Assembly (NCBI RefSeq): GCF_013778305.1
Contig: NZ_JACEIC010000002.1
Span: forward strand, 1,181,708 to 1,245,707
Source: Nocardioides agri
GTDB lineage: Bacteria > Actinomycetota > Actinomycetes > Propionibacteriales > Nocardioidaceae
Direction: 5' to 3'
DNA length: 64,000 nucleotides
The position numbers and the translations under genes are program-made. This document shows positions 51,484 through 61,017 of the stretch, piece by piece (position 1 is the first letter of the stretch; every line of letters starts with the position of its first letter). Below the pieces are notes generated by a model. The model searched no databases, was not told the DNA's origin, and was given only the letters and a program-made list of their open reading frames with translations.

Positions 51484-52695
51484 TCACTCGTACACGCGGT
51501 AGCCGCGCTCGCGCAGCCGCGTGAGCACCTGCTCGGCGTGCGGCTCGCCGCGCGTCTCGAGCTGGAGGCGCACCTCGACCTCGTCGACGTGCAGCGTCGG
51601 CGAGATCCGCTCGTGCACGACCTCGATGACGTTGGCGCCGACCGCGCTGACCTCACCGAGGAGCTGCGCGAGGCCGCCGGGGACGTCGGGGATGCAGACC
51701 CGCAGGTTGAGGTAGCGCCCGGCCGCGGCCATGCCGTGCCGGATGACCTTGCCCAGCAGCAGCGGGTCGATGTTGCCGCCGGAGAGCACCACGACCGTGG
51801 GCGTCTCGAAGCGGGTGGGGTCGTCGAGCATCGCGGCCACGGCCGCGGCGCCGGCGGGCTCGACGAGCAGCTTGGCGCGCTCGAGCGTCGCGAGCACGGC
51901 CCGGGCGAGCCCGTCCTCCGAGACCGTGAGGATCTCGTCGACGTGGTCGCGCACCGCGGCGAACGTGATGTCGCCGGGCCGCCCGACCGCGATGCCGTCG
52001 GCCATCGTGCTCATCGACGGCAGCGCGACCGGCTCGCCCTTCGCCAGCGAGCCGGGGTACGCCGCGGCGCCCGCCGCCTGCACCCCGACCACCCGGACGT
52101 CCGGGCGCAGCGCCTTCACGGCGATCGCGATGCCGGCCAGCAGGCCGCCGCCGCCGGTCGGGACGAGCACGGTCTGCACCTCGGGGCACTGCTCGAGGAT
52201 CTCGAGGCCCACGGTGCCCTGGCCGGCCACGACGTCGACGTGGTCGAAGGGGTGGATGAGCACCGCGCCCGTGCGCTCCGCGAACGCGTGCGCCTCGGCC
52301 AGCGCGTCCTCGAGGTAGCGGCCGTGGAACACCACGTCGGCGCCGTACCCGCGGGTGGCCTTCTCCTTCGGGATGGGCGCGCCCTCCGGCATGAAGACGG
52401 TGGCCGGGATGCCGAGCTGCTGCGCCGCGAGCGCGACGCCCTGCGCGTGGTTGCCGGCCGACGCCGCGACCACGCCGCGCGCCCGCTCCTCGGGGGAGAG
52501 CCGGGAGATCCGGATGAAGGCACCGCGGGCCTTGAACGAACCGGTCCGCTGGAGGTTCTCGCACTTCAGGGACACCGGTCCGCCGGTCAGCGTGGAGAGC
52601 CAGTGCGACTCCTCCATCGGTGTCAGGATCGACACCCCCGCCAGCTCCTCGCGGGCGGCCTCGATCTCGGCCAGCCCGACGGTCGCCTCACTCAT
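51484..52695 (-). CDS. ilvA: Threonine ammonia-lyase
   Basis: A 403-residue PLP enzyme that deaminates threonine to 2-oxobutanoate in isoleucine synthesis. The PLP Lys lies in GSFKARGAFIRI; a GGGG-like phosphate-binding run (VPTGGGGLLAGIA) and the ACT-type C-terminus (LNLRVCIPDVPGGLAQLLGEVSAVGANVIEVVHERI) are intact. The single ACT domain corresponds to the catabolic or short biosynthetic form and suggests allosteric control. The AI-2E transporter gene starts 8 nt into its N-terminal codons and reads the same way. Confidence 0.94.
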   Translation of the reverse strand: MSEATVGLAEIEAAREELAGVSILTPMEESHWLSTLTGGPVSLKCENLQRTGSFKARGAFIRISRLSPEERARGVVAASAGNHAQGVALAAQQLGIPATVFMPEGAPIPKEKATRGYGADVVFHGRYLEDALAEAHAFAERTGAVLIHPFDHVDVVAGQGTVGLEILEQCPEVQTVLVPTGGGGLLAGIAIAVKALRPDVRVVGVQAAGAAAYPGSLAKGEPVALPSMSTMADGIAVGRPGDITFAAVRDHVDEILTVSEDGLARAVLATLERAKLLVEPAGAAAVAAMLDDPTRFETPTVVVLSGGNIDPLLLGKVIRHGMAAAGRYLNLRVCIPDVPGGLAQLLGEVSAVGANVIEVVHERISPTLHVDEVEVRLQLETRGEPHAEQVLTRLRERGYRVYE

Positions 52696-54055
52696 CGTGC
52701 GACTCCTCCCGAGGCACCTCGACGGTCGACCCCATCTCCTCGTAGTCCTCGGCGAGCTCCTCGACGGGATCGTCGTCGCCGACGCTGGTGTTGGCGGCCA
52801 GGTGCTGCACGACGGCGTTGAGCGACGCCGCCAGGGGCACGGCGATCAGGGCGCCGGCGATGCCGGCGACGAGCACGCCGCAGCCGATGGCGACGATGAC
52901 GCCGAGCGGGTGCAGCGAGACCCACCGACCCATCAGGAACGGCTGCAGGACGTGGCCCTCGAGCTGCTGCACGCCGATGACGACGGCGAGCATCAGCAGT
53001 GCGGTGACCGGTCCCTGGTCGACCAGCGCGACGAGCACCGCGACCGTGCCCGCGACCGTGGCGCCGACCATCGGCACGAACGCGCCGAGGAAGACCAGCA
53101 CGCCGATGGCCAGCACGAACGGCACGCCGAGCACCGCCGCGCCGATCATGACGCCGGCCGCATCCGTGGCCGCGACGATCACCGTCGCCCGGACGAACTG
53201 GGTCAGCGAGATCCAGGCGACCCGGCCGGAGCTGTCGGCGTGCTCGCGGGCGGCGCGCGGGGCGATCCGCACCAGCCAGGCCCAGATCCGCTCGCCGTCG
53301 GCGAGGAAGAAGTAGGTCGAGAACAGCACGATGAAGAACCCGGCCAGGACGTGGCCGACGGCCGTGCCGACCTCGGTGATCGAGCTCAGGCCCACGCCCT
53401 CCTGGGTGCGGTCGGTGATCGCCTTCTGGATCCGGTCGATGTACTCGTTGATCTGCGAGTCGCTGGCGTTCAGCGGCCCGTTCTTGAGCCAGTCCTTGAC
53501 CTCGTCGAGGCCCTGGACGGTCTGGTCCGCGAGGTCGGTCGCACCGTTGGCGACCTGCTGGCCGGCGAAGGTCAGCAGCGCGACGACGAAGGCGATGCCG
53601 GCGAGGACGACGAGCAGGGCGGCGAGCCCGCGCGGCATGACCCGGTCGAGGCCGTCGACGACGGGGATGACCAGCGCCGAGATCAGCAGCGCGACCGCGA
53701 TCGGGATCGTGACCACGGCGAAGAACGCCACCAGCCAGAGCACGAGGTAGGCGGCGGCGGCGATCACCAGGAAGCGCCACGCCCAGGCGGCGGCGAGGTC
53801 GACGCCCCACGGCACCTCGGCGCGGCTGAAGTTCGACGGCCCGCCCACGACGGGGGACGGCTGGGCGCGACGCTCGTCGCGCCGCAGCGCCCACTGGTGG
53901 GCCAGCCGGGTGGCGATGCCCTCGTCGGTCTCCCCCACCGCGCCGTCGCCGGCGCGGTGCCGCAGGCCCGGCAGCGGGAGCCGGCGCCGATGAGCCTCCG
54001 CGCCCCCGTCCGGTGGGACGGCGGGCTCGGTCGGCTCGTCAGCGTCGTTGCTCAC
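52688..54055 (-). CDS. AI-2E family transporter
   Basis: A 455-residue permease of the AI-2E (PerM/TqsA) family with a long, Pro/Arg-rich N-terminus (1-100) that is disordered, eight or so hydrophobic segments, and the family motif VLVFLGAFVPMVGATVAG. Members transport autoinducer-2 or act as cation antiporters; the substrate is not known. It overlaps the ilvA start by 8 nt, so the genes are in one operon. The tail PVEELAEDYEEMGSTVEVP is acidic. Confidence 0.9.
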   Translation of the reverse strand: MSNDADEPTEPAVPPDGGAEAHRRRLPLPGLRHRAGDGAVGETDEGIATRLAHQWALRRDERRAQPSPVVGGPSNFSRAEVPWGVDLAAAWAWRFLVIAAAAYLVLWLVAFFAVVTIPIAVALLISALVIPVVDGLDRVMPRGLAALLVVLAGIAFVVALLTFAGQQVANGATDLADQTVQGLDEVKDWLKNGPLNASDSQINEYIDRIQKAITDRTQEGVGLSSITEVGTAVGHVLAGFFIVLFSTYFFLADGERIWAWLVRIAPRAAREHADSSGRVAWISLTQFVRATVIVAATDAAGVMIGAAVLGVPFVLAIGVLVFLGAFVPMVGATVAGTVAVLVALVDQGPVTALLMLAVVIGVQQLEGHVLQPFLMGRWVSLHPLGVIVAIGCGVLVAGIAGALIAVPLAASLNAVVQHLAANTSVGDDDPVEELAEDYEEMGSTVEVPREESHDE

Positions 54056-54080
54056 GGCGACAACGTACCCAACCGTCCCG

Positions 54081-55244
54081 CTAGGCCAGCGCCCGCTCCA
54101 GGTCCGCGATGAGGTCGTCGGCGGTCTCGATGCCCACGCTGAGCCGCACCAGGTCGGCGGGGACCTCCAGATCGGTGCCCGCGACGCTGGCGTGGGTCAT
54201 CCGGCCCGGGTGCTCGATGAGCGACTCGACGCCGCCGAGCGACTCGCCCAGCGTGAACACCTCGGTGCGCTCGCAGACCTGGAGCGCGTGGGACTCACCG
54301 CCGGTCACCCGGAAGGAGACCATGCCGCCGAAGCGCTTCATCTGGCGCTGCGCGACCTCGTGCCCGGGGTGCGTCTCCAGGCCGGGGTAGATCACGTCGC
54401 CCACCTTCGGGTGGCTGGTGAGGAAGTCGACCACGCGCTCGGCGTTGTCGCAGTGGCGGTCCATCCGCACGGCCAGCGTCTTGAGCCCCCGCAGGGTCAG
54501 CCAGGAGTCGAACGGGCCGGCCACCGCGCCCATCGCGTTCTGGTGGAAGCCGACCTTCTCGGCGAGGTCGAGGTCCTTGACGACGAGCGCGCCGCCGACG
54601 ACGTCGGAGTGCCCGCCGCAGTACTTCGTCGTCGAGTGCACGACGGCGTCCGCGCCGAGGGTCAGCGGCTGCTGGAGGTAGGGCGAGGCGAAGGTGTTGT
54701 CGACGACCAGCAGCGCGCCGGCGTCGTGGGCGATGCCGGCGAGCGCCGCGATGTCGCCGATGTTGAGCAGCGGGTTGGTCGGCGTCTCCACCCAGACCAC
54801 CTTCGTCTGGCCGGGACGGATCGCCGCCGCCACCTTCTCGAGGTCGGAGACCGGGGCCGGGCTGTGCTCGAGCCCCCAGACCTTCTCGACCTTGTCGAAG
54901 AGCCGGAACGTGCCGCCGTACGCGTCGTCCGGGATCACCACGTGGTCCCCCGGCCGGCAGATGCTGCGGACCAGCGTGTCCTCGGCGGCCAGGCCGGAGG
55001 CGAACGCGAACCCGCGCTCCCCCTCCTCCAACGCCGCGATGTTGCCCTCCAGCGCCGTGCGGGTCGGGTTGGCCGAGCGGCTGTACTCGTAGCCGCCGCG
55101 CAGGCCGCCGACGCCGTCCTGCTTGTACGTGCTGGTCGCGTAGATCGGCGGGATGACCGCCCCGGTCGCCGCGTCCGGCTCGTACCCCGCGTGGATCGCA
55201 CGCGTCTCGAAGCCGGACTTGTTGCGGTGCTGCTGCTCGCTCAT
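54081..55244 (-). CDS. metB: Cystathionine gamma-synthase/lyase
   Basis: A 387-residue PLP enzyme of the Cys/Met metabolism family: ETRAIHAGYEPDAATGAVIPPIYATSTY, GFAFASGLAAEDT, and STTKYCGGHSDVVGGALV with the Schiff-base Lys. The C-terminus LIEHPGRMTHASV is typical. Position beside greA and the match to Rv1079 support the cystathionine gamma-synthase name; lyase activity cannot be excluded. The start at 55244 gives MSEQQHRNKSGFETRAIHAGY. Confidence 0.93.
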   Translation of the reverse strand: MSEQQHRNKSGFETRAIHAGYEPDAATGAVIPPIYATSTYKQDGVGGLRGGYEYSRSANPTRTALEGNIAALEEGERGFAFASGLAAEDTLVRSICRPGDHVVIPDDAYGGTFRLFDKVEKVWGLEHSPAPVSDLEKVAAAIRPGQTKVVWVETPTNPLLNIGDIAALAGIAHDAGALLVVDNTFASPYLQQPLTLGADAVVHSTTKYCGGHSDVVGGALVVKDLDLAEKVGFHQNAMGAVAGPFDSWLTLRGLKTLAVRMDRHCDNAERVVDFLTSHPKVGDVIYPGLETHPGHEVAQRQMKRFGGMVSFRVTGGESHALQVCERTEVFTLGESLGGVESLIEHPGRMTHASVAGTDLEVPADLVRLSVGIETADDLIADLERALA

Positions 55245-55327
55245 CCCTCGAGGCTAGCGGCCGGGAACGTCCGGGCGCCCATCGGTGTTGGAGACTGTGC
55301 ACGATCACTCCGAGAGAAGGAGACCCC

Positions 55328-55978
55328 TTGTTCCTCAGCCGCAAGAACCAGCTGGTCGCCCCCGACGAGGCCCTGGCGGGCCGCGACGGGCGACAGTTCG
55401 CGATCGCCGACAAGCACCGTGTCCTGGACGCACCGGTGGTGACCGACGAGGTCCCCGCCGGCTACGAGGTGGCGCTGTTCGGGCTCGGCTGCTTCTGGGG
55501 CGCCGAGGAGATCTATTGGCAGGTCCCGGGCGTCTGGTCGACCTCGGTCGGGTACGCCGGCGGCACGACGCCGAACCCGACCTACGAGGAGGTCTGCTCG
55601 GGCCTGACCAACCACACCGAGGCCGTGCGGATCGTGTTCGACCCGACGCGGGTGTCCTTCGCCGACCTGGTGAAGACGTTCTTCGAGGTCCACGACCCGA
55701 CCCAGGGCTTCCGCCAGGGCAACGACGTCGGCACCCAGTACCGCTCCGCGATCTACTGGACCACGCCCGAGCAGGAGCAGGTGGCCCGCGACCTCACCAA
55801 GGTCTACGGCGACGAGCTGAAGCGCCGCCGCCTCGGCGACATCACGACCGAGATCCGGCCAGCCAGCGAGACGCCGTACTTCTACGCCGAGGACCACCAC
55901 CAGCAGTACCTCGCGAAGAACCCGCACGGCTACCGCTGCCACGCCAACACCGGCGTGCGCTTCCCGGCCGACGCCTGA
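55328..55978 (+). CDS. msrA: Peptide methionine sulfoxide reductase A
   Basis: A 216-residue MsrA that reduces Met-S-sulfoxide. The catalytic motif GCFWGAEE holds the active Cys; downstream RIVFDPTRVSFADLVKTFFEVHDPTQ and GTQYRSAIYWTTPEQE are family marks. A TTG start with GAGAGAAGGAGA just upstream gives the correct N-terminus; no ATG fits. A longer N-terminus than E. coli is common in actinobacteria. Confidence 0.95.
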   Translation: MFLSRKNQLVAPDEALAGRDGRQFAIADKHRVLDAPVVTDEVPAGYEVALFGLGCFWGAEEIYWQVPGVWSTSVGYAGGTTPNPTYEEVCSGLTNHTEAVRIVFDPTRVSFADLVKTFFEVHDPTQGFRQGNDVGTQYRSAIYWTTPEQEQVARDLTKVYGDELKRRRLGDITTEIRPASETPYFYAEDHHQQYLAKNPHGYRCHANTGVRFPADA

Positions 55979-55999
55979 CCGAGGCGTCGGTCCCGTCCC

Positions 56000-56314
56000 G
56001 TGGCAGCCAGCGACTTCCCGGTCATCACGCTCTGCGGCTCGATGCGGTTCCGTGACGAGTTCGCGCGCCTCGACGCCGAGCTGACGCTGGCTGGTCACGT
56101 CGTGCTGACCCCGACCGCCCTGGATCCGGCCACCGAGCTCGACGCGGAGGACCGCGCCCGGCTCGACCGGATCCACCTGCAGAGGATCGCGATGGCCGAC
56201 GAGGTCCTCGTCGTCAACGTGGGCGACTACGTCGGGGACAGCACCCGTCGCGAGATCGAGTACGCACGGTCACGCGGGCTCGCCGTGAGCTTCTTGGAGC
56301 CCCACGACGAGTAG
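56000..56314 (+). CDS. Nucleoside 2-deoxyribosyltransferase-like protein
   Basis: A 104-residue Rossmann-like protein: VITLCGSMRFRDEFARLDAELTLAGHVVLTPTAL, then MADEVLVVNVGDYVGDSTRREIEYARSRGLAV. GSMRF, the VGDSTRREI loop and an Asp pair are typical of the deoxyribosyltransferase fold, which breaks N-glycosidic bonds. The substrate is unknown. GTG start; it follows msrA by 21 nt. Confidence 0.75.
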   Translation: MAASDFPVITLCGSMRFRDEFARLDAELTLAGHVVLTPTALDPATELDAEDRARLDRIHLQRIAMADEVLVVNVGDYVGDSTRREIEYARSRGLAVSFLEPHDE

Positions 56315-56320
56315 CGCGCG

Positions 56321-57085
56321 TCAGGGCAGCGTGACGAACTGCCCGAGGAAGGCCCGCGCCGACGCGGTGTCGAGGCGGTAGTCCACGTTGGTGGCCCGGC
56401 ACACGGCGTCCCCCGTGATGGTGATCGCGGCGACGATGTCGGTCGTCCCCAGGAAGTTCGGACCTCCGGAGTCGCCGTAGCAGGTGCCTCCGTTGCCGGT
56501 GCTGGCGTTCATCGAGATCCGCAGCCAGGTCTTGTTGACGGAGTTCAGCTCGCCGCTGGCGACCATCCTGCGGTCGTCGTAGAGGTACTGGTGCCCGCCG
56601 GGCTCGTTGGTCACCTCGTAGGCGCCGTAGCCCACGGACGTGAAGCGCTGGGTGCTGGAGAGGTCGGAGAGCGACCCGGCGGCGGGCAGCCGCGCGGGAG
56701 TGATGCCCTTGACCGCCTTGTCGAGGACGACGACCGCGATGTCGTGGGCGTCGCTCTGGTTGCCGGGGTAGAGCGGGTCGGCGTGGAACGTGCCGGGGTA
56801 GGCGCGGTCGCCGGCCTCGTAGTCGCTGTCGAAGGTCACGGCCACCCGCTCTCCCACCGTGGCGCAGTGCGCGGCGGTGAGGAACACGGTCGGCGAGATC
56901 AGCGTGCCGGAGCAGTAGATCCAGGTGCCGTCGGAGTACTGGGTCGGTGACACCAGCCCACCCACCGCGGGATGCCCGGCGCCGTCGAAGGTGCCGTTGG
57001 TGATCGCCGACGCGGGCGAGCCGGTCAGAAGGCCCCCCGAGACGACGCTGACGATCATGAGCAGCGTGAGCAGGCAACGGCGCAT
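56321..57085 (-). CDS. Secreted trypsin-like serine protease
   Basis: A 254-residue protein with a Sec signal peptide (RRCLLTLLMIVSVVSGGLLTGSPASA, cleavage after the Ala-Ser-Ala). The S1 triad is present: TAAHC, AHDIAVVVL, and CYGDSGGP. The N-terminal ITNGTFDGAGHPAVGG could follow activation. Several Cys may form disulfides. ATG 57085 excludes an unlikely Arg-rich upstream segment. The gene shares direction with the quinoprotein gene, and a terminator separates them. Confidence 0.9.
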   Translation of the reverse strand: MRRCLLTLLMIVSVVSGGLLTGSPASAITNGTFDGAGHPAVGGLVSPTQYSDGTWIYCSGTLISPTVFLTAAHCATVGERVAVTFDSDYEAGDRAYPGTFHADPLYPGNQSDAHDIAVVVLDKAVKGITPARLPAAGSLSDLSSTQRFTSVGYGAYEVTNEPGGHQYLYDDRRMVASGELNSVNKTWLRISMNASTGNGGTCYGDSGGPNFLGTTDIVAAITITGDAVCRATNVDYRLDTASARAFLGQFVTLP

Positions 57086-57158
57086 GGCGACCCCCCAGGA
57101 CAGCGGAACAGGACCCCCACCCTCTGTCGCTCGTCCGGGTAGGTCAAGGGGCCGGTGC

Positions 57159-57190
57159 GGCCTCGGGCGGGACCGGGCCCGCCCGAGGCC
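57159..57190 (-). terminator. Hairpin terminator after the quinoprotein gene
   Basis: Perfect 13-bp GC-rich arms (GGCCTCGGGCGGG and complement) around a 6-nt loop, starting 14 nt after the stop. No T-run, as is usual here. Confidence 0.8.
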
Positions 57191-57204
57191 TTCCTGGCAA
57201 CCCC

Positions 57205-58758
57205 CTACTTGCCACTCACCGAGAAGGCGTAGAGCGCCTGCCCGGGGAGCTCGAACCCGAGGTTGTAGCCGGTGCCCCAGTAGAGCGCTCCGTCGACGGC
57301 GGCCGCGCCGCTGTAGCAGAAGTCGCCCGAGGCGTGGTCCCACAGCTGGGTTCCGTCGCTGGCCTTCATGGCGTACATGTGGCCCGCCGTGTCACCGGAG
57401 CAGGCGTACACCACACCGGCCGCCACCGTCACCGCTCCGGAGGCCGTCGCTGCCGCCGGGTTGGCGCGGTTCCAGATCACCCGTCCGGTGGCCGCGTCGA
57501 GCGCGGCCCAGCCGCCGTAGTTGACCGTGGTGCCGTCGAGCAGCGTCCACGGCTTCCGGTCGGTGTTGGCCGAGGCCACGTAGATCCGGACGCCATCGGT
57601 GGCCGACCCCCACTGCAGGCCGCCGGCGAGGCCTCCGGGCGCCGCCTGCGTCTTCCAGACGACCGCACCGGTGTCGGGGTCGAGCGCCCAGAAGATGCCG
57701 GACTTCTGCCCCGCACCGACGAGCTCCCTGCCACCCGCCTTCCACAGCATCGGGGCCTGCGCGAAGTCGTAGTCGGGGCCGGCGTTCGTCGGGCACCCCT
57801 CGACCGGGTCGTCGTAGCCGGGGACGGGGATGCCGCAGGCGACGTTCCACGCGTCGACAGGCAGCGCCCGCGTGGACCACTTCACCGCGCCGGTGTTCAT
57901 GTCGAGCGCGACGATGGCGTCGAACATGTCGTCGGCCGGCACGCAGGCCGCTCGCTGCGGATCGGACGTCGCGGCCGCGACACAGGCGGTCACCGCGTCA
58001 GGGATCGAGTAGTTGTTGCCTGTGGCGATGTAGACGGTCCCGCGCTTCGAGTCCACCGCTGGTGAGCTGCCCCACACGGCTGCACCCGTGTAGCCGGCCG
58101 GGGCCATGTAGGTCTTCCACTTCACGGCGCCGGTCGTCAGGTCGAGCGCCATGAAGAAGCCGCGGAAGGTCAGCGGGAAGCCGAACCGCGCGAGCAGCTC
58201 CTCGTTGGACGCGGCGCCGATGTAGACGGTGTTGCCGACGATGGTCGCCGACTGGGTGATGATCGGGTACCCGCCCGCGATCGTGGTCTTCCACAGCAGA
58301 CCGCCGTTGCGCTTGTCGACGGCGTAGACCCAGCCGTCCGGGCTGAAGACCTTTCCGGCCTGGTCACCGAAGACCAGCGTGTTGCCTGAGACGGCCGGGG
58401 TGGCCCGCGAGTAGTCGCCGGGGGGTGCGCCGTAGTCGGCGCTCAGGTTCTTCTGCCAGATGGTCGCGTGCGTGGCGGCGTCGATGGCGTACAGGTTGCC
58501 CGCGTCGTCGGGGACGTAGACGACGCCGTTCACCACGGCCGGGGTCGCCGAGATGTTGCCGGCGGTCGGGACCTTCCACTTCACCGCCAGCTTCGGGGCA
58601 CCACCGACGCCGATTGTGCTGTCGGCGCTCCTCGAGTTGCTGAGGTCGTGGCCGGCGTTCGGCCAGCTCCCCTGAGCAGCGAAGGCGGCGGATGCCGTGA
58701 ACAGCACTCCCGTCGCCACCAGCGCACCTGCGGCCCCGGACAGACTCCTCCAACGCAT
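57205..58758 (-). CDS. Secreted PQQ-type beta-propeller protein (quinoprotein-like)
   Basis: A 517-residue exported protein with a signal peptide (MRWRSLSGAAGALVATGVLFTASAAFA, cleaved near AFA-AQ). The mature part consists of eight-bladed propeller repeats, such as NLYAIDAATHATIWQKNL, WVYAVDKRNGGLLWKTTIAGG, FMALDLTTGAVKWKTYM and IVALDMNTGAVKWST. It contains several Cys and a GGWAALDAATGRVIWNRA strand. A PQQ alcohol-dehydrogenase-like fold is clear; the calcium and PQQ ligands could not be checked, so enzyme activity is unproven. ATG 58758 has GGGAG at a good spacing. Confidence 0.85.
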   Translation of the reverse strand: MRWRSLSGAAGALVATGVLFTASAAFAAQGSWPNAGHDLSNSRSADSTIGVGGAPKLAVKWKVPTAGNISATPAVVNGVVYVPDDAGNLYAIDAATHATIWQKNLSADYGAPPGDYSRATPAVSGNTLVFGDQAGKVFSPDGWVYAVDKRNGGLLWKTTIAGGYPIITQSATIVGNTVYIGAASNEELLARFGFPLTFRGFFMALDLTTGAVKWKTYMAPAGYTGAAVWGSSPAVDSKRGTVYIATGNNYSIPDAVTACVAAATSDPQRAACVPADDMFDAIVALDMNTGAVKWSTRALPVDAWNVACGIPVPGYDDPVEGCPTNAGPDYDFAQAPMLWKAGGRELVGAGQKSGIFWALDPDTGAVVWKTQAAPGGLAGGLQWGSATDGVRIYVASANTDRKPWTLLDGTTVNYGGWAALDAATGRVIWNRANPAAATASGAVTVAAGVVYACSGDTAGHMYAMKASDGTQLWDHASGDFCYSGAAAVDGALYWGTGYNLGFELPGQALYAFSVSGK

Positions 58759-59034
58759 TGGGAACTCCCTTGCTCGTAGCGGGTGTCCCCCTTGGACGAA
58801 CATGGTGCGTGACCCGAGCTCTCGGTTCGGTCTACTCCCGGGCAGGGAACGGCGACAACCCCTGGCGGGCCCGCCGCCGAAAGATGACATGCCCGGGCGA
58901 CTCCGCATGGGCTGTCTGGGTAGGCCTTTTGTGACTAGTCCCCTATCTGGAGCGTCAGGCACGTCTGATGACTCGGGCGGCAGAGCCCGGCGTACCCAAT
59001 GGCCGGGCAACCAGCGGTTTGGAACAATCGAGAC
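58759..59034. other. Divergent intergenic region, 276 bp
   Basis: It separates the quinoprotein and ABC1-kinase starts and should contain both promoters. No hairpin, repeat or coding frame was recognised beyond ordinary GC-rich sequence. Confidence 0.4.
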
Positions 59035-60351
59035 GTGACCGAGCTGCCCCGCAAGGCCGTGGCGCGGACGGCGAGGCTCGCCGCCCTGCCGATCGGGTAC
59101 GCCGGCCGCAGCGCGCTGGGGCTCGGCAAGCGGATCGGCGGCAAGCCGGCCGAGGCCGTGATGAGCGAGATCCAGCAGCGCACCGCCGAGCAGCTCTTCC
59201 GCACCCTGGGCGAGCTCAAGGGCGGCGCGATGAAGTTCGGCCAGATGCTGTCGGTGATGGAGTCGGCGTTCCCCGAGGAGATGGCCGGTCCCTACCGGGA
59301 GCACCTGACGCTGCTCCAGGACGCTGCTCCCCCGATGCCGACGTCGACCGTGCGCGAGATCCTCGCCGCCGACCTCGGCGCGGACTGGCAGGAGCGGCTG
59401 GTCTGGCTCGACGGCGGACCGACCGCTGCGGCCTCCATCGGCCAGGTCCACCGCGGGCGGTGGGTCGACGGGCGCGACGTCGCGGTGAAGGTGCAGTACC
59501 CCGGGGCCGGGGACGCGCTGCGCTCGGACCTGAGGGCGATCGCTCGGGTGGCGAGGACCGCGGCGCCACTGGTGCCGGGGCTCGACCTGAAGCCGCTGGT
59601 CGAGGAGCTGCAGGCCCGGGCCGCCGATGAGCTCGACTACGCGCTGGAGGCGTCCGCGCAGCGCGCGTTCGCCGAGGCCTTCCGCGACGACCCGGCGATC
59701 GTGGTGCCCGACGTGGTCGCCGTCGGCCCGACGACGCTGGTCACCGAGTGGCTCGACTCGCCCGCCTCGCTTGCGTCGGTCATCGCGACCGGCTCGCAGG
59801 AGGATCGCGACCACTACGGCGAGCTCTTCGTGCGGTTCCTCTTCTCCGGGCCGGCGCGCACCGGGATGCTGCACGCCGACCCGCACCCCGGCAACTACCG
59901 CGTGCTGCCGGACGGGCGCCTCGGCGTGCTGGACTTCGGCGCGGTCGCCCGCCTGCCCGATCAGGGCCTGCCCGAGGCCATGGGCCGGCTGCTGCGGATC
60001 GCGGCCGAGGGAGACGAGGAGCGCTTCGTCGACGGGCTGCGCGACGAGGGGTTCATCAAGGAGCGGATCCAGGTCGACGCCGGGCAGGTGCTCGACTATC
60101 TCGCTCCGTTCGTGGAGCCGACGAAGGTCGAGCGGTTCCGCTTCAGCCGGGAGTGGATGCGCACCCAGTTCGCGCGGGTCAACGACCCGCGCAGCCAGGC
60201 GTACACCGTCGGGATGAAGCTCAACCTGCCCCCGTCGTACCTCCTCATCCACCGCACCTGGATCGCCGGCCTGGGCGTGCTGTGCCAGCTCGAGTGCGAG
60301 GCGCCGTTCCGGCAGATCCTCACCGAGTCGCTGCCGGGCTTCGCCGACTGA
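59035..60351 (+). CDS. ABC1 kinase family (UbiB/AarF-like) protein
   Basis: A 438-residue atypical kinase. Family marks are a KxGQ-type motif in GELKGGAMKFGQMLSVM, AAASIGQVHRGRW and the Ala-rich loop, LVEELQARAADELDYALEA, HADPHPGNYRVLPDGRLGVLDFGAVARL. These proteins are ATPases linked to quinone or lipid biology. GTG 59035 gives VTELPRKAVARTARLAALPIGYAGRSALG and is preferred over the in-frame ATG 58999 that adds MAGQPAVWNNRD without family support. It diverges from the quinoprotein gene. Confidence 0.93.
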   Translation: MTELPRKAVARTARLAALPIGYAGRSALGLGKRIGGKPAEAVMSEIQQRTAEQLFRTLGELKGGAMKFGQMLSVMESAFPEEMAGPYREHLTLLQDAAPPMPTSTVREILAADLGADWQERLVWLDGGPTAAASIGQVHRGRWVDGRDVAVKVQYPGAGDALRSDLRAIARVARTAAPLVPGLDLKPLVEELQARAADELDYALEASAQRAFAEAFRDDPAIVVPDVVAVGPTTLVTEWLDSPASLASVIATGSQEDRDHYGELFVRFLFSGPARTGMLHADPHPGNYRVLPDGRLGVLDFGAVARLPDQGLPEAMGRLLRIAAEGDEERFVDGLRDEGFIKERIQVDAGQVLDYLAPFVEPTKVERFRFSREWMRTQFARVNDPRSQAYTVGMKLNLPPSYLLIHRTWIAGLGVLCQLECEAPFRQILTESLPGFAD

Positions 60352-60398
60352 CGAAAGCGGGTATTGCCGAGCGGTGCCGGCGGGAGCACGCTGGACGG

Positions 60399-60791
60399 AT
60401 GCCACTCACTGACAGCGTGGCCTCCGTGATGCTGCCGACGCGGGACGCATCACGCGCCCAGGAGTTCTACGAACGACGTCTCGGGCTGCCCCTGCAGGGC
60501 ACGAACGACGCCGCAGGCGAGACGGCCTTCCGCCTCGCCGGCGGCTCTCTGCTGGTGCTCCGGCTGCTGCCGGACGCGACGCCGGCCCCCAACACCGCGG
60601 TGAGCTTCGAGGTGTCCGACATCGCCGCCGCGATCGCCGACCTCGAGTCCCGGGGCGTGACCTTCGAGGACTACGACCAGCCCGACTTCACCACCGTCGA
60701 CCACGTCTTCGACGACGGGTCCGTGAAGGCGGCCTGGTTCCTCGACCCCGACGGCAACATCCTCTGCGTCCATCAGCCGCACGGTGGTTGA
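60399..60791 (+). CDS. VOC family protein
   Basis: A 130-residue two-module glyoxalase-fold protein: SVASVMLPTRDASRAQEFYERRLGLPLQG and AVSFEVSDIAAAIADLESRGVTFEDY, ending WFLDPDGNILCVHQPH. Metal ligands are only partly visible. It begins 47 nt after the ABC1-kinase gene; the ATG at 60399 has GGACG rather than a strong ribosome binding site. Confidence 0.87.
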   Translation: MPLTDSVASVMLPTRDASRAQEFYERRLGLPLQGTNDAAGETAFRLAGGSLLVLRLLPDATPAPNTAVSFEVSDIAAAIADLESRGVTFEDYDQPDFTTVDHVFDDGSVKAAWFLDPDGNILCVHQPHGG

Positions 60792-61017
60792 GGTCCGGAG
60801 CTAGGACGCCGAGCCCCTGACGGTGGCTTGCGGGTCGACTCGGGTGGGCCGCCGACAGGCAGCAAAGCGGGTGAGGTGGGCTCGGGGTTGCGGTCGCCTC
60901 CCGGGCTTCCGCGCCGCCTGCTTCGTCCCGGAAATTGTGCCTGTGGATTGTCCACATACCGGGCAAACACTGGGTTTTGGGGACCTGACTGTCGGTGGTC
61001 GGTGCTTGGATTTGTCT

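Noticed and set aside
60823..61017. A longer N-terminus for the DUF222 HNH protein
   Set aside because: The added residues are Arg/Cys-rich and not part of the family; ATG 61018 starts the DUF222 domain.
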